This document shows, piece after piece, positions 8,471-17,463 of a DNA stretch of 64,000 nt (the first letter of the stretch is position 1; each line of letters starts with the position of its first letter). This DNA is from Fusobacterium ulcerans (GTDB lineage: Bacteria > Fusobacteriota > Fusobacteriia > Fusobacteriales > Fusobacteriaceae): the NCBI RefSeq assembly GCF_003019675.1, contig NZ_CP028105.1, forward strand, positions 2,744,282 to 2,808,281, given 5' to 3'. A program made the position numbers and the translations under genes. Under the pieces are notes generated by a model. It was not told the DNA's origin. It was given only the letters and a program-made list of their open reading frames with translations, and made no database searches.

Positions 8471-8504
8471 TCACGAATCGTCATAAATCGTCACAATTCA
8501 TCAC
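8471..8504. repeat. 10-bp phased direct repeat (3.4 copies)
   Basis: TCACGAATCG, TCATAAATCG, TCACAATTCA and TCAC follow one another with exactly 10-base spacing, about one helical turn. This is the pattern of binding sites for a small DNA-binding protein or a mini-iteron. It lies between the excisionase-like gene and the next gene. Confidence 0.55.
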
Positions 8505-8571
8505 TGGTTTATTTTTTCTCAAAAAGGTATCATATACCTATGGAAAAAACAAAAACACAGGAGGTAGCAAA

Positions 8572-8889
8572 ATGGCAACAGAAGACAATCAAGTAATATT
8601 AGCAGTGGTGCAAAAGGAAATTACAAAGGTGGAAAGTTCTATCAAAAGAGAAAAAGCTATATTGAAAAATATAGACGACATCACAGCAACTATTGAACAC
8701 ATAGCTGAACAGATAGAAGCAGGAACACCACTTCCAGAAAACTCAGCATATGAATCATATGGGGAATGGCAGACAAGTGCAGAAAAAGAGATCAAGTCTT
8801 ATCACTCTTCACTGGAAACTATTGACAAGTACAGAAGCTTACTGGCGGCATATCACTTCTATGTGAAAAACAATATACCAGAGGCTTAA
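8572..8889 (+). CDS. uncharacterised 105-residue protein of the element
   Basis: I do not recognise this soluble, helical protein. It has no signal or membrane segment. Residues ~1-60 look like a coiled coil (KVESSIKREKAILKNIDDIT), and a second helix pair follows after GTPLPENSAYESYGEW. The ribosome binding site (AGGAGGTAGC) is among the strongest in the region, which suggests high expression. A long hairpin follows directly. Confidence 0.6.
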   Translation: MATEDNQVILAVVQKEITKVESSIKREKAILKNIDDITATIEHIAEQIEAGTPLPENSAYESYGEWQTSAEKEIKSYHSSLETIDKYRSLLAAYHFYVKNNIPEA

Positions 8890-8900
8890 TCACAAATTAA

Positions 8901-8934
8901 AAAATAGGGTAGTCTTTCAAGATTACCCTATTTT
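8901..8934. terminator. 16-bp hairpin, probable bidirectional terminator
   Basis: AAAATAGGGTAGTCTT and AAGATTACCCTATTTT pair along 16 positions with one G-T and a 2-base loop. The right arm ends in TTTT and the left begins with AAAA, so it may work in both directions. Confidence 0.7.
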
Positions 8935-8949
8935 GCAAGGGAGCAGGTC

Positions 8950-9129
8950 ATGAAAGAAATAACAACAAAATTTCTGAAATACTTTGTCTGTAAATGGCTG
9001 GGAACTAAAACTGTAGAAAATATCTTGATAGTTGCTATGAGAGAGCTAGTGAAAAGAACAGAAAGCAAAATCGATGACAGGATATTTGAAGCAGTATTTG
9101 GAAAACTGGAAGGGGAGAAAAGTGAATGA
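8950..9129 (+). CDS. 59-residue uncharacterised phage-type protein
   Basis: The frame starts at ATG 8950 after GGGAGCAGG and encodes 59 residues. It begins MKEITTKFLKYFVCKWLG, then a short hydrophobic helix (ENILIVAMREL) and a charged tail. It overlaps the next gene by 8 bases (GTGAATGA), so the pair is translationally coupled. The tight spacing and small size resemble phage lysis or accessory genes, but I do not recognise the family. Confidence 0.55.
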   Translation: MKEITTKFLKYFVCKWLGTKTVENILIVAMRELVKRTESKIDDRIFEAVFGKLEGEKSE

Positions 9130-9367
9130 GAACATAGAAATCTATTTTAAAATCGTAACAACAACAGTCACTTTCCTTTTGGGATATCACAGGTATATAT
9201 TTTCACTCTTTGAAAAAAAAGTAGATAGAACAGTGTGTGAAAAAGAAAGACTCTTCATAGAAAAATTCAGAGGAGAGAATATAAGGACACTAACTGATGG
9301 AATCAAAAGAATCGAAGAGAGAATGACAAGGATAGAAGAACAATTAATGAAACAGAACAAATGCTAA
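9122..9367 (+). CDS. small membrane protein with C-terminal coiled coil (XhlA/holin-accessory-like)
   Basis: I place the start at GTG 9122, giving 81 residues, because GGAAGGGGAG lies just upstream; an upstream in-frame start would overlap the previous gene far more. One membrane helix (FKIVTTTVTFLLGYHRYIF, residues ~9-27) is followed by a charged stretch and a heptad-patterned helix (LTDGIKRIEERMTRIEEQL) at the C-terminus. The layout resembles phage hemolysin/holin-accessory or Rz-like proteins. This is an analogy of architecture, not a sequence match. Confidence 0.55.
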   Translation: MNENIEIYFKIVTTTVTFLLGYHRYIFSLFEKKVDRTVCEKERLFIEKFRGENIRTLTDGIKRIEERMTRIEEQLMKQNKC

Positions 9368-9416
9368 AAAGACTAAAAAAATCTTCCCATAAAAAAAAGA
9401 ATAAAAATAAAAAAGG

Positions 9417-9446
9417 TCCTCAGTATAAATTTACTGGGGATTTTTG
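9417..9446 (+). terminator. intrinsic terminator before the first autotransporter
   Basis: TCCTCAGTA and TACTGGGGA form a 9-bp stem (one G-T) followed by TTTTT. Confidence 0.7.
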
Positions 9447-9602
9447 TATTTAAGAGTACTTTAGAAAAGTTCTCTTTTATATACAAATGCGAACAGCAAA
9501 AGGAGGTCATTCTGACAATAAAGTCCTATAAAATGTAAAATTGGAAATTGCAGACATATTTTATATTTATTAAATTTATGTATTTTTTTTGTGGAGGGAA
9601 AG

Positions 9603-12600
9603 ATGATAGAAAAAATTATGAAGGCTGTAAAAAGTGGGAATAAGAAGAGGGGGAAAAATATTACAGTAGGGGCAGTAGTAGGAATGCTTCTCTCTTGTAC
9701 AGCAGTAATGGGAGCAGATGAGTATTTGTGGATAAGAGAAGACAGTGGAGCGATAGAATTTAATACAGCAATCACTAATGATGCTAGTGGAGCTGGTGGA
9801 AATTGGAATGAAGCAAATCCATATAGTGATGAAAATATTTGGAATGCAGATACTAAAACTTATATAAATAATATGACATTATTATCAACTGCAATCAATA
9901 TAACAGCAGATGGGTATGTAAGGGATGCAAGTTGTGCCTTAAAATTGAGTGGTGATTTAGGTGGAGTTATAAATAATAGTTTAATAATGGGAACGGATAT
10001 AAATAATGTTGTTAGAGAAAGTAGTGGAATTTATATTTATGATTCCAGTAATGTAGAAACTATAACAAATAATGGCTTAATTACTGTATCAGCTGAGGGT
10101 AGTAATGGAATTTTTAATTTTGGTACTGTGGGAACTTTGACTAACACTGGTTCAATAATGGGAACAGGATTAACAGCTGGGCATGGAATTTATAGCGTTA
10201 CCCCAACTTCTCCAGCTTCTCTAGCTAATTTAACAAATACTGGTTTAATAGCAGGAGTAGCTTCAAAAGGAGAAGGAAGTGGTGTTGTTTATATGAATGC
10301 CAATATGGAAACCTTAACAAATTCCGGATTAATAAAAGGAATAGGAAGTGGAAGTAGCAGTGGCTTAGGAATAGCAATTGGTGGTATGAGCGGAACAAGT
10401 GGTTCAATAGTAAATACTGGTTTAATAACAGGAACAGGAACTAGCAGTAGTTCTGGAATTACTAATAGAGCTAATGGAACTCTGGGAACTATTACAAATA
10501 CAGGGATTATTTATGGGGAAAAGTTTGCAGTAAATAATGCTAATGCAACAATAGGATCTTTAAATAACTATGGAATATTAGCAGCAAAAACAGCTTTAGT
10601 TATTAGCACTTCTGGAACTATAACATCTGAAAATAATTATGGATTGATGTTTAAGGGATATAGTGGAAATTATACAGCAAAAGATGATATTGATTATGGA
10701 AAATTTGGAACAACTACTGAAATAGATGGATATACAGTAATAAATACAAAAGCAAAAGGAGTGAATAAAGACAATATAACAGGAACTGGAAGTCTAAAGC
10801 TTGAAAATGGAGTATTAACATACGATGATTCTATTGGAAATCCTCAAACAGAAAATGTTTCTTTAGATAAGAAATATATTCTAAATGGAATAACAGATAC
10901 ATTGCTTGTATCAACAGGGGATAATAAATTTAATAATTCAGTAATCAATGGCTATGAAACAGCAGTTATTTTTGATGGAACAGATAGTCAGCTTACTTTA
11001 TCAGGAACAATAGTAAATGGAGGAACTGATGGAGCAAGTGATACTGTAAAAGGAAGTGCTAATAGAGATACTTTAACATTGCAAAGTGGAAGTATAGTTA
11101 ATGGAAATATAAGCATGAAAGGTGGAGATGATACCTTTGTTATTGGCAGCGAAGTAACAATTAATGGGAAAATAGGTATGGGAGATGATAATGACACTCT
11201 TACAATAGAAAAAGGAAGTATTGTTAACGGAACTCTTGATGGAGGAAGTGGAAATGATATTCTTAATTTTAATCCAGAGACAACAAGAGCTTTTGGGAAT
11301 AATGAAATAAATGTTCTGCATAATATTTCAAATTTTGAAAATATGAATATAAATACAAATGTAACTCTGTTTGAAAAAACTGTTAAAGATGATGGAACTA
11401 TAACAGATTTAGAAGTGACAGGAGCAGAAAATATATCAATAGGAGCAAAAGGAGTACTTACTTTAAGAATAGATGCAACTAGGATAGATAATACAGGTGG
11501 AACAGATAAGATTATAGGTCATGCCCTATATGGAAATAATGGAACAATAGCTTCAACTGGTGGGAAATTTCTTTTAGCATTAAATGGGGCAGGAAATGAA
11601 AGTATAATAAGCTTTGGAACTACTGAATTAGATAACAGTTTAGTAACAGGAAGCGGAGGAACTTTTGCTACAACATCTCTTCTTCATAAAGTAAAAAGAA
11701 TAGTAGGAACAGATAATGAGGTGATAATTACATCTAGAGCTGATCTTCCTACAGACATAACTTATGAAAAACTGAATGAAATATATCACAGCATTCTTTC
11801 AGTAGATGAATTAGGGAATTTTAATGTAGATGATGATGAGAAATTATCAACATTCTTAGGATACCTAAATGACATCTATGCAGGAAATCCTTACTCATAC
11901 AGTTCTGAACTATCAAGAAAATCAGCAGGAATGTTTAGAGATATAGTTACTGATAACCAATTTAAAGCTGACACAGGAAAATGGATGATCTACGGTGGAT
12001 TAACTCATGTAGATGGAGGAACTAAAGATACTTACTATGGAAAAGGGTACTATACATATGACATAGGAAGTTCTGACATGGATGCTGATACTAAGATAAC
12101 TGGTGCATATATGTTAGGAGAATACGGAGTATCTGATACATTGACTTCTGGAGTAGTAATTGGAGGAAATAAATTGAAATCTGATCTGTCTAACGGTTCA
12201 AAAGTAGATGGAAGCGCCCTATATATTGGAGCTTATGCTAAAAAATATATTGGAAATCTAAAAGTAACAGCAGGAACAGGATTCCAATACGGAGACTATG
12301 ACGCAGATAGAATGGCAGTAAACAAAGTGGCTTCTGATGAAACAAAAGCAGTGATGAAATATTCAGACAATTACAATGATATAACTTATGATATTTATTT
12401 GAATGGAAGATATTCTAATTCAATAGGAGATAATTTATTCTTAGAGCCTTACGCAACTCTATCATATACATACATAGACCAAGAGGGAGCTAACGAAGGA
12501 AATAAAGCTTTAGCTATTGAGACAGCTTCTAAATCATTTGATTACACAGTAGGAAAAGTAGGAGTAGACTTGAAAAAAGTTATTCCTCATGAAAAAGGAA

Positions 12601-12887
12601 AAAGTACATTTTCAGCAGGTGTAAGTTATACTAGAATATTTGATGGAGCAGAGGAAGAATATATCACTGGAAGATTTAAAGGTGGAAGCGACTTTGATAT
12701 CCTAGTAGCTCATAAAAATGAACACAGTATAGGACTTAATGCTAAATATGCTCTTGAATTAGAAAACGGAGTACTATTTGATGTAAAGGGAACTTACTCT
12801 GTAGAGAGAGATTCACATAATCAATCTGGTAAAAACAAGACTAAAGGTGAATGGATAGTAGGAGCAGGAATAGGATATAGATTCTAA
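9603..12887 (+). CDS. type Va autotransporter adhesin, copy 1 of a tandem pair
   Basis: I choose ATG 9603 (1,094 residues) because GGAGGG lies just upstream and the paralogue at 13103 starts with the same MIEKIMKAVKSGNKK. A long basic N-terminus leads into a signal peptide ending near VMGA (residue ~36). Residues ~40-530 form a beta-helix passenger with repeats such as LTNTGLIxG and GSLNNYG. Residues ~490-560 carry GGDDTF, MGDDNDTL and GGSGNDILN, resembling RTX Ca2+-binding nonapeptides. The C-terminal ~300 residues (from KWMIYGGLTHVDGG, ~790) form the outer-membrane beta-barrel ending in GYRF with terminal Phe. The signal, linker and barrel are nearly identical to the next gene. The product is probably displayed on the cell surface. 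Confidence 0.88.
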   Translation: MIEKIMKAVKSGNKKRGKNITVGAVVGMLLSCTAVMGADEYLWIREDSGAIEFNTAITNDASGAGGNWNEANPYSDENIWNADTKTYINNMTLLSTAINITADGYVRDASCALKLSGDLGGVINNSLIMGTDINNVVRESSGIYIYDSSNVETITNNGLITVSAEGSNGIFNFGTVGTLTNTGSIMGTGLTAGHGIYSVTPTSPASLANLTNTGLIAGVASKGEGSGVVYMNANMETLTNSGLIKGIGSGSSSGLGIAIGGMSGTSGSIVNTGLITGTGTSSSSGITNRANGTLGTITNTGIIYGEKFAVNNANATIGSLNNYGILAAKTALVISTSGTITSENNYGLMFKGYSGNYTAKDDIDYGKFGTTTEIDGYTVINTKAKGVNKDNITGTGSLKLENGVLTYDDSIGNPQTENVSLDKKYILNGITDTLLVSTGDNKFNNSVINGYETAVIFDGTDSQLTLSGTIVNGGTDGASDTVKGSANRDTLTLQSGSIVNGNISMKGGDDTFVIGSEVTINGKIGMGDDNDTLTIEKGSIVNGTLDGGSGNDILNFNPETTRAFGNNEINVLHNISNFENMNINTNVTLFEKTVKDDGTITDLEVTGAENISIGAKGVLTLRIDATRIDNTGGTDKIIGHALYGNNGTIASTGGKFLLALNGAGNESIISFGTTELDNSLVTGSGGTFATTSLLHKVKRIVGTDNEVIITSRADLPTDITYEKLNEIYHSILSVDELGNFNVDDDEKLSTFLGYLNDIYAGNPYSYSSELSRKSAGMFRDIVTDNQFKADTGKWMIYGGLTHVDGGTKDTYYGKGYYTYDIGSSDMDADTKITGAYMLGEYGVSDTLTSGVVIGGNKLKSDLSNGSKVDGSALYIGAYAKKYIGNLKVTAGTGFQYGDYDADRMAVNKVASDETKAVMKYSDNYNDITYDIYLNGRYSNSIGDNLFLEPYATLSYTYIDQEGANEGNKALAIETASKSFDYTVGKVGVDLKKVIPHEKGKSTFSAGVSYTRIFDGAEEEYITGRFKGGSDFDILVAHKNEHSIGLNAKYALELENGVLFDVKGTYSVERDSHNQSGKNKTKGEWIVGAGIGYRF

Positions 12888-12938
12888 TTAAATAACAGTA
12901 CTGAGTTAAACAATCGGAATTAAATTAATGGTGAAAAG

Positions 12939-12964
12939 ACTGGTTAAAATACAACCAGTTTTTT
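12939..12964 (+). terminator. intrinsic terminator of autotransporter copy 1
   Basis: ACTGGTT and AACCAGT pair over 7 bp and are followed by TTTTT. A similar arrangement follows the paralogue. Confidence 0.6.
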
Positions 12965-13091
12965 GCCAAATAAAAAGAGAGTTTAAAAATTCAAGTTTTG
13001 TGGTAACTTTCAAAAATTAATGAAGTCTGGAAGTGTGCACAAAGGAGAATATTTTAAAAGTTCATTTATTGTTAGATTAATAAAATTTTAA

Positions 13092-13098
13092 GGGGGGG
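13092..13098 (+). promoter_or_regulatory. G7 homopolymer in the ribosome binding site of autotransporter copy 2
   Basis: Seven G in a row sit 5-11 bases before the ATG at 13103 and form the Shine-Dalgarno core. The equivalent place in copy 1 has GGAGGG. A slip in this run would alter spacing and strength of the site. Confidence 0.5.
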
Positions 13099-13102
13099 AA
13101 CA

Positions 13103-16100
13103 ATGATAGAAAAGATTATGAAGGCTGTAAAAAGTGGGAATAAAAAAAGAGGAAGAAATATTACTATAGGGGCAGTAGTAGGAATGTTATTATCATGTAC
13201 AGCAGTAATGGGAGCAGATAATTATTTGTGGATAAAAGAAGATAATGGAGTGATAGAATATAATACAGCAATTACTACTGATGCTAGTGGAACTGATGGA
13301 AATTGGAATGAAGCAAATCCATATAACCAAAATGAATGGAATGGAAATACTTATATAAACAATGCAGTATTATCATCAAGTGGAGATAATGGAAAAACTA
13401 GTTGGGGAATTTGCTATGCTTTGAAATTAAGCGGAGATTTGAATGGAAAGAATTTTACAAATAATGGTTCTATAACGGCAGGAGCAGATTCAGCAAGCAG
13501 TTATTTTAATTATGGAATTTATAATGAAGGAACTATAGGAGTTTTAACAAATGATGGATTGATAGCAGCAACATTATTAGAGAATGGTAGTTCTAGTTAT
13601 GGAATCTATAATGAAGGAACTATAGGAAGTCTAATAAATAATGGTTCGATAATAAGCAGACTAAGTGGGATTAATGTATATGTATGTTCTATAGGAAGTC
13701 TAATAAATAATGGTTCAATAACAAGTAAAAGTAGTTATGGGATTAATGTATCTTTGAATGCAAAGATAACAACTTTAACAAATACTGGGTTGGTAGCTGG
13801 GAAGCAAGGAATTCTTGTACTTGATACAAAGACTAGTGAGAAGAGAACACTGACAAATACTGGTTTAATAGCAGGAAAAGATGGAGTAGGTATCGATGTA
13901 CGACCTAAACTATCAAATTTAACAAATACTGGGGTAATAATAGGAACAGGAAAAGATTATGAAGCTATTGGAATTATAAATTATGGTGATAATATAGAAA
14001 CTCTAAAAAACATTGGTTTAATAACAGGAATAAATACAGAAAATTATGAAGGAAATGGAATTCATATTCATAACAATATAACAGCTCTAATAAACAATGG
14101 ATTAATAACAGGAATAACTAGAGGAAGTGGTGAAAGTTACGGGATTGTTCATAAGTCACAACTTGTATCAGCTCTAATAAACAATGGATTAATAAGAGGA
14201 TTAACTACAGGAAGCGGTGCGGGCTATGGAGTTTATACAGAGAAGGGAATAGAAACTTTAACAAATACAGGGGCTATTTATGGAATAACTAATGCTATAA
14301 AGATTTACTCTACTATAATAGACTCTTTAAATAATTATGGAATATTAGCAACAAAAGGAAATTCCATTAAAGATGGAACAATAACAACTGAAAAAAATTA
14401 TGGACTATATATTGAGAGGATGACAGGAGTTGTAACAGCAGGAACAGCAGGAAGTGGAGGAAAAGAAATAATAAAAGTTGGGGATTTAGAAAGAGAGATG
14501 ACAATAAAAAATGCTACTATAATAGCTGATGGAACTTCAACAACTAGTCTTTCATTTTCTGGGACTCCTACCGAATTTGATAATTCTATACTAAATGGGA
14601 AGAATGATACATTAAAGGTTTCAGGGACAGGTCATGAAATATTAGGTTCAATAATAAATGCCTATGGGACAGCTATTGTTTTTGATACAGCAGGGGGAGA
14701 ACTTACATTATCAGGAACTAATGTAAATGGAAGTATTGATGAAACAAATAATTCTATAATTGGGAGTGACTCTGGAGATACTTTGATACTTCAGTCAGGA
14801 GAGGTAACATATAGTGGTGGTGGTAGTACTGGAACTGAAAATACAGTAATCAATGGAAATATAGATATGAAATCTGGAACTGACACTCTTACTATTGGCA
14901 GTGGGACAGTAATTAATGGAAATGTAGACATGGGAGCTGGAGATGATATCCTTAACTTTGTCAATGGAGCACAAACTAATGGAACTATTGCTGGAGGAAT
15001 AGGAAGCGACATTCTTAATTTTGAAAAGGCACTAAGCGCAAGGACAGCTTCAAGCAATGATGATGAAATAAGAATTTTACATAGTATATCTGGCTTCGAA
15101 AAGATGAATATAAATACAAATGTAACTCTGTTTGAAAAAACTATTAAAGATGATGATGCAACTTCAACAGATTTAGAAGTAACAGGAGCAAATGAAATAA
15201 AAATAAATGCTGGTGGAGTACTTACTTTAAGATTAGATACAACTAGATTGAATGACAGTAAAATAGTAGGTCATGCACTCTATGGAAATGCTGGAGTAAT
15301 AACTTCAGCTGATGGAGGGAAATTATTGCTGGCACTAAATGGGGCAGGAAATAGAAGTGTGGTAAGTTTTGGAGATACTGCTTTAGACGGAAGTTTAGTA
15401 ACAGCCTATGAAACAAAGGATAAAGGAAAGATAACATTTGCTACAACATCTTTGTTCCATGAGGTCAAGAGAATAGCAGGAAAAGATAATGAGGTAATAA
15501 TTCTATCACTGCCTAACCTCCCTACAGACATAGCTTATGAAAAACTGAATGAAATATATCATAGCATTCTTTCAGTGGATGAATTAAGAAATTTTAGTGT
15601 AGATGATAATGAGAAGTTAACATTATTCCTAGATTATTTAAATAATATCTATGCAGGAAATCCATACTCATATTCTAGTGAACTATCAAGAAAATCAGCA
15701 GGAATGTTTAGAGATATAGTTACTGATAACCAATTTAAAGCTGACACAGGAAAATGGATGATCTATGGTGGATTAACTCATGTAGATGGAGGAACTAAAG
15801 ATACATATTACGGAAAAGGTTATTACACATATGATATAGGAAGCAGTGATATGGACGCAGACACTAAAATAACTGGTGCATATATGCTGGGAGAATATGG
15901 AGTGTCAGATACACTAACTTCAGGAGTAGTAATTGGAGGAAATAAACTTAAATCTGATCTGTCTAACGGCTCAAAAGTAGATGGAAGCGCAATGTATTTA
16001 GGAGCTTACGCTAAGAAGTACATAGGAAATCTAAAAGTAACAGCAGGAGCGGGATTCCAGTATGGAGACTATGATGCTGACAGAATGGCAGTAAATAGAG

Positions 16101-16660
16101 TGGCAAGTGATACAGAAATGTCAGTGATGAAATATTCCGATAATTACAATGATATGACATATGACATTTATTTAAATGGAAGATATTCTAATCCAATAGG
16201 AGATAATTTATTCTTAGAGCCTTACGCAACTCTGTCATATACATATATCAAGCAAGATGGAGCAGATGAAGGAAGCAAGACTCTTGCAATAGAAACAGAC
16301 TCAAAATCATTTGACTACACAGTAGGAAAAGTAGGAGTAGACCTTAAAAAAGTGATACCTCATGAAAAAGGAAAGAGCACATTATCAGCAGGAGTCAGCT
16401 ATACAAGAATATTTGATGGAGCAGATGAAGAGTATATCACAGGAAGGTTTAAAGGTGGAAGCAATTTTGATATTTTAGTGGCTCATAAAAATGAACATAG
16501 TATAGGATTAAATGCTAAATATGCCCTTGAATTAGAAAACGGAATACTATTTGATGTAAAAGGAACTTACTCTGTAGAGAGAGATTCATATAATCAATCT
16601 GGTAAAAACAAGACAAAAGGTGAATGGATAGTAGGAGCAGGATTAGGTTATAAGTTTTAA
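13103..16660 (+). CDS. type Va autotransporter adhesin, copy 2 of a tandem pair
   Basis: This 1,185-residue protein repeats the plan of the preceding gene: basic leader and signal peptide to ~residue 36, then YLWIKEDNGVIEYNTAIT at the start of the passenger. Beta-helix repeats (LTNTGLIAG, LINNGSI, LKNIGLITG) follow to ~540. RTX-like motifs (GAGDDILNF, GGIGSDILNF) lie near residues 610-640. A conserved stretch FEKTxKDDxxxTDLEVTGA precedes the barrel from ~880 to the final Phe. The passenger middle is highly diverged from copy 1 while the barrel is almost unchanged, so the pair arose by duplication followed by passenger change. The non-coding 3' flank is also duplicated. No chaperone or processing partner is evident nearby. 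Confidence 0.88.
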   Translation: MIEKIMKAVKSGNKKRGRNITIGAVVGMLLSCTAVMGADNYLWIKEDNGVIEYNTAITTDASGTDGNWNEANPYNQNEWNGNTYINNAVLSSSGDNGKTSWGICYALKLSGDLNGKNFTNNGSITAGADSASSYFNYGIYNEGTIGVLTNDGLIAATLLENGSSSYGIYNEGTIGSLINNGSIISRLSGINVYVCSIGSLINNGSITSKSSYGINVSLNAKITTLTNTGLVAGKQGILVLDTKTSEKRTLTNTGLIAGKDGVGIDVRPKLSNLTNTGVIIGTGKDYEAIGIINYGDNIETLKNIGLITGINTENYEGNGIHIHNNITALINNGLITGITRGSGESYGIVHKSQLVSALINNGLIRGLTTGSGAGYGVYTEKGIETLTNTGAIYGITNAIKIYSTIIDSLNNYGILATKGNSIKDGTITTEKNYGLYIERMTGVVTAGTAGSGGKEIIKVGDLEREMTIKNATIIADGTSTTSLSFSGTPTEFDNSILNGKNDTLKVSGTGHEILGSIINAYGTAIVFDTAGGELTLSGTNVNGSIDETNNSIIGSDSGDTLILQSGEVTYSGGGSTGTENTVINGNIDMKSGTDTLTIGSGTVINGNVDMGAGDDILNFVNGAQTNGTIAGGIGSDILNFEKALSARTASSNDDEIRILHSISGFEKMNINTNVTLFEKTIKDDDATSTDLEVTGANEIKINAGGVLTLRLDTTRLNDSKIVGHALYGNAGVITSADGGKLLLALNGAGNRSVVSFGDTALDGSLVTAYETKDKGKITFATTSLFHEVKRIAGKDNEVIILSLPNLPTDIAYEKLNEIYHSILSVDELRNFSVDDNEKLTLFLDYLNNIYAGNPYSYSSELSRKSAGMFRDIVTDNQFKADTGKWMIYGGLTHVDGGTKDTYYGKGYYTYDIGSSDMDADTKITGAYMLGEYGVSDTLTSGVVIGGNKLKSDLSNGSKVDGSAMYLGAYAKKYIGNLKVTAGAGFQYGDYDADRMAVNRVASDTEMSVMKYSDNYNDMTYDIYLNGRYSNPIGDNLFLEPYATLSYTYIKQDGADEGSKTLAIETDSKSFDYTVGKVGVDLKKVIPHEKGKSTLSAGVSYTRIFDGADEEYITGRFKGGSNFDILVAHKNEHSIGLNAKYALELENGILFDVKGTYSVERDSYNQSGKNKTKGEWIVGAGLGYKF

Positions 16661-16745
16661 TTAAATGGCAGCATTGAGCTAAATAACAGAAATTAAAACT
16701 TTTGACTGCTTAATAACTAAAAAATTATTTTAAATTAGTAGTGAA

Positions 16746-16773
16746 AAGCTGGCTTATATAATGCCAGCCTTTT
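16746..16773 (+). terminator. intrinsic terminator of autotransporter copy 2
   Basis: GCTGGC and GCCAGC pair, flanked by AAAA and TTTT, at the same relative place as the terminator after copy 1. Confidence 0.6.
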
Positions 16774-16805
16774 GCTTAGTAATATAATACTTAAAGGGGG
16801 TAGAT

Positions 16806-17096
16806 ATGACAGAAGGAAAGTTTATAAGATTCTATAAGAAGAGAAATAAATGTAGAAGCCATAAAGAAGTAAAAGAAAAGATAGATTTATTTTGGGACGC
16901 ATTGCTGAAAGCACTGGAAGAAGATAAAAAGGTAGTATTCAAAGACTGGGGAGTATTTGAAAAAAGAGAGACAAAATCAAGAAAAATAAAAATGCCGATG
17001 TGGAAAGGGGAAAGGTATACTGAACCAAAAGAAGTAATAAAGTTTAGAGCAGGAAAAGGGCTTATAAAAATGGCTGAAGGTGATGCTGATGAATAA
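16806..17096 (+). CDS. HU/IHF-family DNA-binding protein
   Basis: The 96-residue protein has the HU fold signature: an N-terminal helical pair (KEVKEKIDLFWDALLKALEEDKKVVFKDWGVFEKRE) then a basic beta arm (KSRKIKMPMWKGERYTEP). It closes with KEVIKFRAGKGLIKM, as in HU/IHF C-termini. The VFKDWGVF stretch corresponds to the usual 'V.L.GFGTF' core. It would bind and bend DNA. It overlaps the next HU-like gene by 8 bases, so the two may form a heterodimer like IHF. AAGGGGG precedes the ATG. Confidence 0.82.
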   Translation: MTEGKFIRFYKKRNKCRSHKEVKEKIDLFWDALLKALEEDKKVVFKDWGVFEKRETKSRKIKMPMWKGERYTEPKEVIKFRAGKGLIKMAEGDADE

Positions 17097-17355
17097 AAGG
17101 GAGTTTGCAAAAACCTATAGAAAAATAAGTCCATATGAAGCTACAATAGAAACTGTATTAACAGATATAGATATTTTTCTTGAAACGCTAAGAGAGGCTC
17201 TGCAAATAGAAGGAGAAGTAAAGTTTGTGAAAAGAGGAACTTTTGAAGTGATTTCAAGACAACCAAGAGTGATATCTAATCCAGTGACAAGAGAAAGAAT
17301 GACTGTATATCCAAAGAAAATAGTGAGATTCAGAGCATCTAAAAAAATAAAATAG
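17089..17355 (+). CDS. second HU/IHF-family DNA-binding protein
   Basis: I place the start at ATG 17089 (88 residues; ATG 17083 is also possible) because GAAGG lies eight bases upstream. Residues ~15-65 (ETVLTDIDIFLETLREALQIEGEVKFVKRGTFEVISRQPR) match the HU helical body and the GTF core. NPVTRERMTVYPKKIVRFRASKKIK forms the beta arm and C-terminal strand. It overlaps the upstream HU-like gene and is only distantly similar to it, as expected for two subunits of one heterodimer. Confidence 0.82.
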   Translation: MNKREFAKTYRKISPYEATIETVLTDIDIFLETLREALQIEGEVKFVKRGTFEVISRQPRVISNPVTRERMTVYPKKIVRFRASKKIK

Positions 17356-17365
17356 TTAGTTGAAG

Positions 17366-17392
17366 GACAGAGAGAAATCTCTGTCTTTTTTT
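17366..17392 (+). terminator. intrinsic terminator of the HU pair
   Basis: GACAGAGA GAAA TCTCTGTC is a perfect 8-bp stem with a GAAA tetraloop and seven T after it. Confidence 0.85.
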
Positions 17393-17463
17393 ATTGTATA
17401 AAAAAACCACTTGCTAAGCGAGTGGTACAAAAAAGCCGGAAGGCTATGCTTAGAAAATAAAAG

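Noticed and set aside
6336-9446. Complete prophage
   Set aside because: No integrase, capsid, portal, terminase or tail genes are visible in the window, so only a remnant or satellite-like element is supported.
9591-9602. Upstream in-frame start for the first autotransporter
   Set aside because: The start would lie on the ribosome binding site itself; the ATG at 9603 matches the paralogue's N-terminus.
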